A stretch of DNA of 64,000 bases from positions 5,846,501 through 5,910,500 of the forward strand of contig NZ_CP091430.1 of NCBI RefSeq assembly GCF_024734895.1, given 5' to 3'. The notes beneath the pieces were generated by a model. That model was not told where the DNA came from. It ran no database searches and was given only the letters and a program-made list of their open reading frames with translations. Positions 1 through 7,396 of the stretch are shown one piece after another. Source of the DNA: Paenibacillus spongiae. GTDB taxonomy: Bacteria; Bacillota; Bacilli; Paenibacillales; Paenibacillaceae. The translations under genes and the position numbers were made by a program. Each line of letters starts with the position of its first letter. Within the stretch, counting starts at the first letter, position 1.

Positions 1-86
1 ATGATGAAGAACAGAAGACAAGGCAGCAGCATCAGGTACAAATAGCGGTGCAGTAAAATGCGTTTCCACAGTTTTCCGGTTAGCAT
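1..86 (-). CDS. Sugar ABC transporter permease, N-terminal fragment (LplB-like)
   Basis: Partial gene running off the left edge: 28 complete codons read on the minus strand from ATG at 84-86. The peptide has a short basic start (MLTGKLWKRILLHRY) followed by a hydrophobic stretch opening YLYLMLLPCLLFFI. That basic-plus-LMLLP pattern is typical of the first membrane segment of LplB/YteP-type permeases that work with lipoprotein solute-binding proteins. A good SD (AAGGTGAT) lies about 8 nt upstream of the ATG. Two cre-like boxes further upstream (228-246, 267-281) fit a carbon-catabolite-controlled sugar importer. The assignment rests on only 28 residues. Confidence 0.65.
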   Translation of the reverse strand, partial: MLTGKLWKRILLHRYLYLMLLPCLLFFI

Positions 87-227
87 AATTGACGGATCAC
101 CTTCTTGTGATGGAATTCAACTATCGGCATAAACGTCGGGGCGGATCTGTACAAAACCGCTCTTCATCTCCTCTCTCACAAATCATATGGTATCGTTACC
201 AGAAAATCCATAAAAAAAATATGAAGA

Positions 228-246
228 TTGCGTTAACGCTTTCAAA
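228..246 (-). promoter_or_regulatory. cre-like catabolite control box
   Basis: On the minus strand the sequence reads TTTGAAAGCGTTAACGCAA, which fits the CcpA box TGWAARCGYTWNCW at all but the last position. It lies about 140 nt upstream of the truncated permease and is oriented toward it. Inferred function: glucose repression or activation of the sugar importer. Confidence 0.55.
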
Positions 247-266
247 CGGCTGACCGAAAATAGAGG

Positions 267-281
267 GAAGCGCTTTCTTAA
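267..281 (-). promoter_or_regulatory. Second cre-like box
   Basis: The minus strand reads TAAGAAAGCGCTTCC around the palindrome AAGCGCTT, one mismatch from the cre consensus at the first position. It is about 38 nt (centre to centre) from the first box. A pair is a stronger signal than either box alone. Confidence 0.4.
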
Positions 282-324
282 TGTGAATATCATAATATAT
301 TTGTTCCTGCCGGTCAATCCATTT

Positions 325-1044
325 CTATACGGAGCACCCTCGGATTACCTCTTGAAGCCGGATCGGCCGCCGCGTAGTAATCGCATTTACTCCCAGCTCG
401 ATCAGGCGCATCATCTCTTCTTGCTCGTTTACCGTATACACCCACACCGCCAAATTCTGCTCACGTGCCAGCTCCGTCACATCCGCATGACAGGTCCCGT
501 ATGCCATATTAAGCCCGAAGTAAGCGCCGTTCGAAGCTTCCTTGCAAATGCGGTTCGCGAAGGAAGCGTAGTCCGCAGCATCCTCCCGCGACAGGCTGTC
601 GGGAGTATTCATCAGAACCTTAATATCCGGATAATGCTTCGTTATGCCATCCGAACAGCCGGTGATGAAGACGCGATCCTGCGCCTGATACTGCTGAACG
701 AGAGCGATCGTCGGCTCAATGCCGGACGCATCCTTTACATCAAGGTTCAATTTCGCGGTATGAGACTGGACGTATCGGAGCACATCTTCCAGCCGGACAA
801 GCTCGTGCTCCTCATAGGCAGCGGCTAGCTTCGCGCGATTTTCTCGCCGGTTAAGCTGCTCGAACGTGTACTCCCTTAGGTAAGGCGAATCGTCATGAAG
901 CAATATTGCGGTACCGTCGGTAGTTACCCGAATATCGATTTCGACGATATCCGCCTTCATCTGAACGCCCTCCAGAAAAGAAGCGTATGTATTGTCCGGT
1001 GCCGTTCCGCAGCCTGTATGCGCCGCAACCATAGGCAGCTTCAT
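325..1044 (-). CDS. Glycerophosphodiester phosphodiesterase family protein
   Basis: 239 residues, a single GDPD TIM-barrel domain without signal peptide, so probably cytoplasmic. The family hydrolyses glycerophosphodiesters to glycerol 3-phosphate plus alcohol. The N-terminal signature is HTGCGTAPDNT (residues 9-19; usual form HRGxxxxxPENT), followed by the metal-ligand pair E35-I-D37 and by H50-D51. The usual basic residue after the first His is Thr here, and the later NIEIK strand reads LNLDVKD (about 100-105), with Asp for the usual Glu. These changes leave the substrate open. The ATG at 1044 has SD AAGGTGATG. It stands alone, with intergenic DNA on both sides. Family membership is clear; the exact substrate is not. 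Confidence 0.85.
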   Translation of the reverse strand: MKLPMVAAHTGCGTAPDNTYASFLEGVQMKADIVEIDIRVTTDGTAILLHDDSPYLREYTFEQLNRRENRAKLAAAYEEHELVRLEDVLRYVQSHTAKLNLDVKDASGIEPTIALVQQYQAQDRVFITGCSDGITKHYPDIKVLMNTPDSLSREDAADYASFANRICKEASNGAYFGLNMAYGTCHADVTELAREQNLAVWVYTVNEQEEMMRLIELGVNAITTRRPIRLQEVIRGCSV

Positions 1045-1193
1045 CCTGCATCACCTTCCCTTTTCCCATAGCATACTTCTCCTGTACGCCATTATTTGGT
1101 TTCCTGCTGATCATAGCTCACTTACGTATCGTTCTGCAATGCCAATGTTAATGATACTTTCCGATTAGCACTCAACGGACGCATCAAACAACA

Positions 1194-1226
1194 ACGGCAG
1201 AGCCCTTATCTGCAGGGCTCTGCCGT
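1194..1226 (-). terminator. Rho-independent terminator after the VOC gene
   Basis: A 13-bp perfect stem (ACGGCAGAGCCCT paired with AGGGCTCTGCCGT) has a 7-nt loop. On the minus strand it is followed by a T-rich tail (TGTTGTTTG). It ends the transcript of the 1269-3294 gene pair. Confidence 0.8.
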
Positions 1227-1268
1227 CAACTTTACATTTGTACTTCGGCATGCACAACAAAGCGCGGC

Positions 1269-1667
1269 TTAGCGCCGCGCTGCATTCAGTTCAATAACAT
1301 TACGATCGGGATCAAGCAGAAAAATTTGCGCGAATCCGGTAATGCTGTCGCGATTAGCCCGATGCTCAATGCCATGCTGCCGCAGCCATTCGACGGTTTC
1401 GTCGAAATCGCCGACCCGGATGGCAAAATGGCCGTCCCGCGTGTCGATGCCGCCGGTTCGCTTCGTTTGTCCATCGTGTACGATCAAGTGCAGCTGTTGC
1501 CCCGTCTCGCCGACGGCAAACCACTCGCCGGGAAAGTCGAAGGGCGGTCTCGGTATCTCGCGCAAGCCGAGTATTTCCTTATAGAACGCCCTTGCCCGTT
1601 CGATGTCGCTCACGATCAGGCTCACGTGATGAATCGCTTCATGCTTTATCATCTGTCTAACCACCAT
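1269..1667 (-). CDS. VOC (glyoxalase/bleomycin-resistance fold) family protein
   Basis: 132 residues from ATG 1667 (SD AAAGGT), with an alternative ATG at 1652. A longer in-frame reading toward 1904 would overlap the upstream gene's 3' end and is unlikely. The two beta-alpha-beta-beta-beta modules are visible. Likely metal ligands are H14 (IHHVSLIV), H60 (QLHLIV), H80 (DGHFAIRV) and E126 (NVIELN), the usual four-position pattern of metal-dependent VOC enzymes such as dioxygenases, glyoxalases and thiol transferases. The preceding 538-residue gene ends only 10 nt upstream, so the two are probably co-transcribed. Substrate unknown. Confidence 0.8.
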   Translation of the reverse strand: MVVRQMIKHEAIHHVSLIVSDIERARAFYKEILGLREIPRPPFDFPGEWFAVGETGQQLHLIVHDGQTKRTGGIDTRDGHFAIRVGDFDETVEWLRQHGIEHRANRDSITGFAQIFLLDPDRNVIELNAARR

Positions 1668-1677
1668 CCTATTACCT

Positions 1678-3294
1678 TTATTGTTGTGCGATTTCAGCAA
1701 GATCGTCGAAATAACAAAGCCTCCGACCCTTATTATCGGCTGCTGCCACAGCGTCTCCCCGCCACTGGAACGTGAAAGCTTCCTCCCGGAATGGATAATG
1801 CTTCGTTTCGAGCGGCATTCGGAATCGGATCCGTATACGGTCGCCATCCTCCAATCCATGAAAGTACAGCCAGCCATCGGAGATGAGATACGCGGCGTCC
1901 GCATTATCGGTTGATATCGTCATGCTGCCTGCTTCCATCCAATCCGAGAGCCGCAGCCGGACCGGATGCTTACGTTTCACGAGAATCTCCATCACATCCT
2001 GATGGGTGTACGGGCTTTGGACCTCAATATCGGCATCGCTATGGTCAAAATGCAAGTTAATGCTGATCAATCCGTCCTTCTTCGTCACCTTGTCCCGATA
2101 CGCTTCGCAAAGCCCGCCGACGCCGCCGCCCACGATGTCCCAGTTGAAGGAGATGACGTAATCCTTCTCGTATTCATGCCCGTAAGGACAAGGGAAGCCG
2201 AAGGCCCCTTTGGAACGGGAGGCAAGCTTATGGCGGTAATCGTGATCCGGACAGTCCGAATCGGGAATGAAGCAGGTGTCCAGCAGCTGGGAGGGCAGAA
2301 AGTGTGACCGTAAAATCCGTTCCGCTTGCTGGAAATAGCCTGCGTAGCCCGCTTTCCCCAGAATCAGACAGGTTTCCATCATATCCGACGTATTATTGAT
2401 TTCGCCCCAGTGATCCTTGCGATGATAACTTTCGATGCACCAACCGAATTCCAATGCGATCTCCCGCAGCCCATTCTCCATGAAAGCAGAGACCCGGTCC
2501 AGAATCGAGCGGTCTCCCAACACCTCGCCCAGCTGCGCCAAGGAAGAGATCATCGCCGTTGTGGAGTGCGTATGGTCGCCGAATACGCGCACATCGTAAT
2601 CGCCCCGCTCGTTGATCACATTTGCGAATGCATAGTCCTTGAGCCGGATCGCAAGCACCAGCGCTTCCTCCAGGCCGCATGCCTTATACAGCTTCACAAG
2701 AGGGCCGATAAATCTCCCGAATGAAATCGGGAATGTGCGCACCTCTCCGCAAGTGAACGTCGTGCTGCCTCCCGTGTCCAGGTGAAACCGTTCTTCCTCC
2801 CATTCCCCGGTAGTAAAATTAAAATACTTCGAAACCGTCTTGATAAACCGCTTCGAAATATCGAGCGCCTGCGCATCGTTTCGATATTTGATCAGTGCAT
2901 ACAACGCATGAGCCGCTTCCCGCAGGTTATGCAGATCACTTGTCTGCACGGGCTCGAAGGTATGCAGATCGATCAATTGAGGCATGCTCATCGGATGGCT
3001 GAAGGCCTTGTACGTGCACCGGGCAAGATTGTCTATGACCGATTCATCCAGTGGAATTCCCAGAGCATCCTCCGCATTCAATAATGCGTTCAGCCACCTG
3101 CCGGGGACATGGGAGATGGAGTAATTCGTAAAATGCGTATTCCCCGGTTCCGGCCCGCTCATCATATTGCCGAAATACGGAAGATCGTCATGCTGCGGAT
3201 CGAACTGCTGCTGCATCGGATGACAGCCCTGCCGGATGGCAAGCTCTAAGTCTGCTGCGTTCACGTTCACCTTATTCGGATAATGAATGGCCAT
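1678..3294 (-). CDS. Uncharacterised 538-residue protein, possible alpha/alpha-toroid glycosidase
   Basis: No signal peptide or membrane segment. I recognise no named family. The N-terminal ~400 residues are rich in long helices with aromatic and acidic positions (SHVPGRWLNALL, FGDHTHSTTAMISSLAQLGE, WGEINNTSDMMETCLILGKAGY, GGGVGGLCEAY), and the last ~100 residues look beta-rich. This helical barrel plus C-terminal beta-domain layout resembles GH127-like or other six-hairpin glycosidases; that is an inference from pattern only. The ATG at 3294 has SD GGGGGAG. It shares a transcript with the VOC gene downstream (10-nt gap). Confidence 0.75.
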   Translation of the reverse strand: MAIHYPNKVNVNAADLELAIRQGCHPMQQQFDPQHDDLPYFGNMMSGPEPGNTHFTNYSISHVPGRWLNALLNAEDALGIPLDESVIDNLARCTYKAFSHPMSMPQLIDLHTFEPVQTSDLHNLREAAHALYALIKYRNDAQALDISKRFIKTVSKYFNFTTGEWEEERFHLDTGGSTTFTCGEVRTFPISFGRFIGPLVKLYKACGLEEALVLAIRLKDYAFANVINERGDYDVRVFGDHTHSTTAMISSLAQLGEVLGDRSILDRVSAFMENGLREIALEFGWCIESYHRKDHWGEINNTSDMMETCLILGKAGYAGYFQQAERILRSHFLPSQLLDTCFIPDSDCPDHDYRHKLASRSKGAFGFPCPYGHEYEKDYVISFNWDIVGGGVGGLCEAYRDKVTKKDGLISINLHFDHSDADIEVQSPYTHQDVMEILVKRKHPVRLRLSDWMEAGSMTISTDNADAAYLISDGWLYFHGLEDGDRIRIRFRMPLETKHYPFREEAFTFQWRGDAVAAADNKGRRLCYFDDLAEIAQQ

Positions 3295-3469
3295 TGAATC
3301 TCCCCCAATGAATTATCAATTCGCTTGCAGAAAGCGCCTTCACTTGCATTCTAGTCGCATTAACGCTCTGCGTAAACTACTTTTATGGCGATATCTCTCT
3401 ACCGCTCCAAAATCAAAATCATTCATCCGGCTTCACGCTTCTTGTTGCTTGCATCATTCGACATGGCAA

Positions 3470-3494
3470 AAAGACCGGATAGCCATCCGGTCTT
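3470..3494 (-). terminator. Terminator after the NlpC/P60 gene
   Basis: The stem AAGACCGGAT / ATCCGGTCTT has a 4-nt loop and is followed on the minus strand by TTTTTGCC. It lies about 30 nt downstream of the NlpC/P60 stop codon. Confidence 0.8.
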
Positions 3495-3523
3495 TCCTTG
3501 TCGCTATGGGTTGAATCCTCTTC

Positions 3524-3991
3524 CTACTCGCTCTTCATGACAGATGCATACGTTTCGGAGGAGACGACACGTCTAGCCGTTACATAACGTTCCTTGTAAT
3601 AGGAATCGGACAATTTACTAATGACGACCCCTTTGCTGCTGGAGGAATGGGCGAATTTGCCGTCCCCTACATAGATTCCGGCATGCGAAACGCCTTTGCC
3701 GCTCGTATTGAAGAATACGAGATCGCCTTCGCGGAGCTCGTCCTGGCTTACTTCAGTACCCGTCTCTGCTTGCGAGCTGGACGTTCTTGGGAGGTCTACC
3801 TTGAACTGATCGAAGATATAGATGATGAATCCCGAGCAATCAAATCCCTTCTCGGTCGTTCCGCCCCACTTGTAAGGCGTGCCGATCACCTGATCGATGG
3901 ATTCGTTCAATGGAGTCTGTGCTGCGAAAACACTTCCTCCTCCTGCAAATATCATGACCCCTGCTACTAACGATATGAAAGCTTTTTTCAA
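3524..3991 (-). CDS. Secreted NlpC/P60 cell-wall peptidase
   Basis: 155 residues. A signal peptide (MKKAFISLVAGVMIFAGGG..., cleavage near VFAAQ, residue 24) is followed directly by one NlpC/P60 domain. The catalytic triad is visible as C52 (DCSGF), H103 (SHAGIYVGD) and H115 (KFAHSS). The family cleaves gamma-D-Glu/meso-DAP or related bonds in peptidoglycan stem peptides outside the cell. Translation starts at TTG (3989-3991) with SD GGGAG; no ATG fits the signal peptide. A ydaO-type c-di-AMP riboswitch lies directly upstream, a classic association that ties wall hydrolysis to osmotic and wall-stress signalling. Confidence 0.92.
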   Translation of the reverse strand: MKKAFISLVAGVMIFAGGGSVFAAQTPLNESIDQVIGTPYKWGGTTEKGFDCSGFIIYIFDQFKVDLPRTSSSQAETGTEVSQDELREGDLVFFNTSGKGVSHAGIYVGDGKFAHSSSSKGVVISKLSDSYYKERYVTARRVVSSETYASVMKSE

Positions 3992-4007
3992 ACTGACTTT
4001 CTCCCTT

Positions 4008-4128
4008 CGTTGCCTACGAGGTTAGCTGAGGGGTTCGGTTGAAGGTCCCTATTATCTTCCTATTGAAGATCAATTCACCCAGATTGGGTCCCCCGTTTCT
4101 CCTTGCCGGAGAATTAGGCATAAGTGTC
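4008..4128 (-). ncRNA. ydaO/yuaA-type c-di-AMP riboswitch
   Basis: Read on the minus strand, the leader carries the conserved blocks in order: CCTAATTCTCCGGCAAGG, GGGGGACCC, GGGTGAATTG, AACCGAACCC, and CTCAGCTAACCTCGTAGGC at the 3' edge. These match the conserved segments of the ydaO motif (CUAAUUCU, GGGGxACCC, GGGUGAAUUG, CCGAACCC, CAGCUAACCUCGUAxGC). It ends about 20 nt before the TTG start of a secreted NlpC/P60 peptidase, the commonest target of this class, which is normally an OFF switch when c-di-AMP is high. Boundaries are approximate. Confidence 0.88.
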
Positions 4129-4199
4129 ATCCTGCATGCTCTAGAAAAGTAATTCGAGGATTTCCGTGTTTTTCCTCTTTATTATTTATTAGAATCCTT

Positions 4200-4610
4200 T
4201 CATTTTTCGGATTTTGTCAAAATCATGAGCACCGTAATGAGCGTGAACGCGATCAAGGCCAGGAACGGTATGGTGATAAAACCGAGCCAGTTAATATAAT
4301 CGATATTGCAGGGAACGCCTTGCGTACAAGGCTTAATCGAAGCAAACCCCGGCACCTTCTGCTCCAAGTAATGGAACAGCGAGATGAAACCCCCGAAGAT
4401 GGATAATGGCAGCACATACTTCTTAATGCTTGTCTCCGTATTATACGCTGCGATCCCCAAAATGATCGACAGAGGGTACATCAGAATGCGCTGGTACCAA
4501 CATAATTCGCACGGAATATATCCGCGTATTTCGCTAAAATAGAGACTGCCGAGCGTTGCAACGACAGCTACGATCCAAGCCATGTACAACGTATATTCAC
4601 GAAATTTCAT
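4200..4610 (-). CDS. bdbC: DsbB-family disulfide oxidoreductase (BdbC-like)
   Basis: 136 residues with four predicted membrane helices. It carries two cysteine pairs: C34-E-L-C37 in the first periplasm-side loop (PCELCWYQR, the DsbB/BdbC signature) and C95...C101 in the second (KPCTQGVPC). It would reoxidise a DsbA-type partner and pass electrons to quinone. The partner gene (4636-5361) ends 25 nt upstream, so the pair forms an operon as in bdbDC loci. The ATG at 4610 has SD GGGGGCG. The motif makes the call firm; the symbol follows Bacillus usage. Confidence 0.9.
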   Translation of the reverse strand: MKFREYTLYMAWIVAVVATLGSLYFSEIRGYIPCELCWYQRILMYPLSIILGIAAYNTETSIKKYVLPLSIFGGFISLFHYLEQKVPGFASIKPCTQGVPCNIDYINWLGFITIPFLALIAFTLITVLMILTKSEK

Positions 4611-4635
4611 CCTGCGCCCCCGCTATTCAAAATGG

Positions 4636-5361
4636 TTAGAGCTGTTCCTCGATGAGCTTGACGATTGCATCGTAATCGAACGGATTATCGAGTTTGACGT
4701 TATTGATCATGATCGTCGGCGTTGAGCTGATTTTAAAATCCTTCACGAGCTTCTCGTCCAGATCGACTTGCGTCTTCGCCGCGTCGGCTTCCATATCCGC
4801 CTTCATCTTATCGGTATCGATTGCAGGCTGGACCTTGCCCGCCACTTCCAGCACCTTCTCTTTGGTCAGCCAAGGTTCATCATGGTTGACTGAAGGCTGG
4901 GCGTCGAACAACGCTTTGTGGAACGGCCAGAAGGCATCCGGATTCTGCGCCAATACGGACTCGCTAGCAAGTGCTCCCACTCCCGACTCATTGTGGAACA
5001 GCACGTTTATATAGGCAAACTTCGCTTTGCCGGTCTCGATATAATCCTTCTGGAGCTTCGGATAAATCTGCTCTCCCCATAATTTGCAGGACGGGCACAT
5101 GTAATCCCCGAATTCCACGATCGTAACCTTGGCATCCTGGCTGCCTTCCACCGGCTGATTCGTAATATCCGGTGTGCTGTCGAGCGCCACCGTCACCGGA
5201 TCCTTCGTCGCTTGGTTCAATACAACCAGCAGGACGAACAATCCAACCAATATCGTCGTGAAAATGATTAAATTCTTAGGCCCCTTCTTCACCGGCGGTC
5301 TCTTGGAAGAACTCTTGGGAGCATGTCCTTTCGCAGCTTGTCCCTTCCTTGCTTCACCCAT
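4636..5361 (-). CDS. bdbD: DsbA-type thiol-disulfide oxidoreductase (BdbD-like)
   Basis: 241 residues: a basic cytoplasmic tail (1-29, many Lys), one membrane anchor (about 30-50), then an extracellular thioredoxin/DsbA fold. The active site is C89-P-S-C92 (GDYMCPSCK), with the cis-proline loop SSTPTIMIN (P215). It oxidises cysteines in exported proteins and is recycled by the BdbC-like protein encoded directly downstream. The Lys/Pro-rich N-terminus is longer than in many homologues. Its immediate upstream neighbour is the ArsR-type regulator. Confidence 0.92.
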   Translation of the reverse strand: MGEARKGQAAKGHAPKSSSKRPPVKKGPKNLIIFTTILVGLFVLLVVLNQATKDPVTVALDSTPDITNQPVEGSQDAKVTIVEFGDYMCPSCKLWGEQIYPKLQKDYIETGKAKFAYINVLFHNESGVGALASESVLAQNPDAFWPFHKALFDAQPSVNHDEPWLTKEKVLEVAGKVQPAIDTDKMKADMEADAAKTQVDLDEKLVKDFKISSTPTIMINNVKLDNPFDYDAIVKLIEEQL

Positions 5362-5474
5362 CTGTTACCTCTCTCCTCTACCCATTCTTATTTCTTTCGC
5401 TTGGCCTGCAGACTTAATAGCCATGCACTGGGCACGGCCGCCGTCCGCATAATAAGATGACGCTCCTGCTTGAT

Positions 5475-5843
5475 TCAGTCATGCTTCAAATGCTGCAGGG
5501 TCTGCATGAAAATCTGCTCGACATGATCGTCATCAAGGGAGTAATACACGGTCTTGCCTACTTTGCGGCGCTTGACGATACGCAGATTGCGCAGGAAGCG
5601 CAGCTGATGGGACACGGCAGACTGCCCCATTCCAAGAACCACCGTCAGATCATGCACGCACAGCTCCGATTGAAGGAGCGCATGAATCAGCTTGACCCGC
5701 GTCGGATCGCCCAGAGCCTTGAACAAATCGGCCAGCTCGGAAGCCGCCTCATCGCCGATTAATTTCTCGCGAACATCTTGGACATCGGCTTCCGTCCCGC
5801 TGCACGGATCGTCGCATGCATCTTGTACCAGTTTTTCAGTCAT
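5475..5843 (-). CDS. ArsR/SmtB-family metal-sensing repressor
   Basis: 122 residues with a winged-helix domain; the recognition helix is around GMGQSAVSHQLRFLRNL (71-87). Two metal-site signatures coexist. The alpha3N type is C10 and C14 in the N-terminal arm (DACDDPC) plus C62 in ELCVHDL, where CadC has ELCVCDL. The alpha5 type is D105-x-H107-x10-H118-x2-H121, exactly the CzrA/SmtB spacing. It probably represses the Zn/Cd-type ATPase gene at 7397, whose promoter carries an inverted repeat. A TATAAT -10 (ATTATA at 5881-5886 on the plus strand) lies upstream. The metal (Zn, Cd, Pb or Co) cannot be decided from sequence. Confidence 0.9.
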   Translation of the reverse strand: MTEKLVQDACDDPCSGTEADVQDVREKLIGDEAASELADLFKALGDPTRVKLIHALLQSELCVHDLTVVLGMGQSAVSHQLRFLRNLRIVKRRKVGKTVYYSLDDDHVEQIFMQTLQHLKHD

Positions 5844-5918
5844 ATTGTCACCGTTATCCCTCGCATCTTATTTGAGAGCTATTATATCACAGAAAATGAC
5901 GGGAGCACGAAGGTGTTC

Positions 5919-7172
5919 TTACCATTCTGGTGAACGATATTTCCTTTTTTTTCTATAGCGGAGGTAGGCAATAAATACGAGGAATGCATTCATAACCAGC
6001 CAAGCCATAAAAACGAAGATTAGCCAAAGATTCATCGGGTTTCCTGTCTCTTCATAAACTTGCTTGCCGCTCATCTGAAGAGGCTCGTCGTTAACACCGG
6101 GTTCAATCACGGTCATCTTCCCTGCCGCAATCATCCCCTTGGAGGTCTGAACCTGCACACTGCCGCTAGGCTCGACTCTTATGTCCGGTTGCTCGCCCCG
6201 GGGTGTAACCGCCCATATTTCTTCGGAAGCAACGAATGTGGGAGCTCCCTTCTCGGCTGGCTGGGGGTAGGACTCGCCGGCATCGAACAGCTTCTTAAGC
6301 TCGAAGCCCGCAAAGCCGTAATCCAGCAGTTTACGCATATCCGCATAAATCCCATTATTTGTTGGCGCTTTCAAAATAACGCCGATCAGCTCCATCTCGT
6401 CCCGCATCGCTGAAGCGACCAGCGTAAAGCCGGATGCATTGGTAAAGCCGTTCTTGATTCCGGTAGCGCCTTCATAGGTTCCAAGCAATTTATTGTGGTT
6501 GATAAGCTCTGATGTCCATTCCGCTCCCTTCCACGGGCGCTTCGTGGTTCCAACGATGGTTCGGAAGGTCTCGTTCTTCATCGCATATTGGGCAATATGC
6601 GCCATATCCAGTGCTGTCGTTACCTGCAGCGGGTCGGGGAGTCCGCTTGGATTGACAAAGTTTGTTTGCGCGGCGCCTGCTTTATCGCGTACGAAGGTGT
6701 TCATCCGTTCGGCGAATTTCTCCTTCGTGCCGTCGATAAACTCGGCGATAGCGGTTGCGGCGTCATTACCGGAGTTGACTAACATGCCATAAACGAGATT
6801 CTCAAGCGTCTGCTGCTCGCCTTCGGCAAGAAAGACCCGCGTTCCATCCTCGTGACGGGCTTCCTTCGAGACGGTAACCAGACTGTTCAGATCGGCGGCG
6901 GTTTCAAGCGCAATGATACCCGTCACGATCTTCGTAATACTTGCCGGATACAATGGTTTGTCGGCATTATGCGCATACAATACCGTTCCGGTACGCGCAT
7001 CCATGAGAATCGCAGCTTCAGCCTGAAGCTTGGGCTCTGCCTGCAGCCCTTCATCCGCCGCCGTCAATGGATCTCCTTCTGCCGCTGCCGCTGTCCAATG
7101 AACTGACCACAATTGGCAGCAAATCAGCAGTAACACGACGGACAAGCATCTTAAATAGTGAGGCGGCATCAT
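5919..7172 (-). CDS. D-alanyl-D-alanine carboxypeptidase, peptidase S11 (DacF-like)
   Basis: 417 residues: signal peptide, catalytic domain, beta-rich C-terminal domain, then a C-terminal membrane helix (about 380-402) with a basic tail (RYRKKRKYRS). The penicillin-binding motifs are S78-I-T-K81, S134-G-N136 and K240-N-G242 (KNG in place of the commoner KTG). It trims the terminal D-Ala from peptidoglycan stem peptides outside the membrane. The ATG-ATG start at 7172 follows SD AGGAGG. It runs divergently from the metal ATPase gene; the region between them holds that gene's promoter. Confidence 0.92.
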   Translation of the reverse strand: MMPPHYLRCLSVVLLLICCQLWSVHWTAAAAEGDPLTAADEGLQAEPKLQAEAAILMDARTGTVLYAHNADKPLYPASITKIVTGIIALETAADLNSLVTVSKEARHEDGTRVFLAEGEQQTLENLVYGMLVNSGNDAATAIAEFIDGTKEKFAERMNTFVRDKAGAAQTNFVNPSGLPDPLQVTTALDMAHIAQYAMKNETFRTIVGTTKRPWKGAEWTSELINHNKLLGTYEGATGIKNGFTNASGFTLVASAMRDEMELIGVILKAPTNNGIYADMRKLLDYGFAGFELKKLFDAGESYPQPAEKGAPTFVASEEIWAVTPRGEQPDIRVEPSGSVQVQTSKGMIAAGKMTVIEPGVNDEPLQMSGKQVYEETGNPMNLWLIFVFMAWLVMNAFLVFIAYLRYRKKRKYRSPEW

Positions 7173-7324
7173 CCAGTAGACCTCCTAGAAGACGTAAATG
7201 GAATGAAGCTGTGATGGAGCTCGTGGTGGCTGTTATAAACGTAACATAGGAAGAACCCATTCATCAATAAGCAATAGAGAGCGGATGATCGTCACCATCT
7301 CTGTACACGCTAAATAAAATGGGT

Positions 7325-7353
7325 TTGACAGCCAGCTGCATCTGAACTATCAT
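7325..7353 (+). promoter_or_regulatory. Sigma-A promoter of the metal ATPase gene
   Basis: A perfect -35 TTGACA (7325-7330), a 17-nt spacer and -10 TATCAT (7348-7353), followed immediately by an inverted repeat. Confidence 0.75.
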
Positions 7354-7371
7354 ATGATCAAGTATTCATAT
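7352..7371 (+). promoter_or_regulatory. Putative ArsR-family operator
   Basis: ATATGATCAAGTATTCATAT contains the perfect 6-bp dyad ATATGA/TCATAT with an 8-nt centre. It overlaps the -10 box and the expected start point of the metal ATPase transcript. This position and ATATGA-type arms fit SmtB/CzrA-class repressor sites. The ArsR-family gene at 5475 is the obvious candidate binder (inference). Confidence 0.55.
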
Positions 7372-7396
7372 ATTGGTGATGAAAGAAGGATGCGTC

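Noticed and set aside
1668-1904. N-terminal extension of the VOC gene
   Set aside because: It lies within the 3' end of the upstream gene, and SD-supported starts exist at 1667 and 1652.
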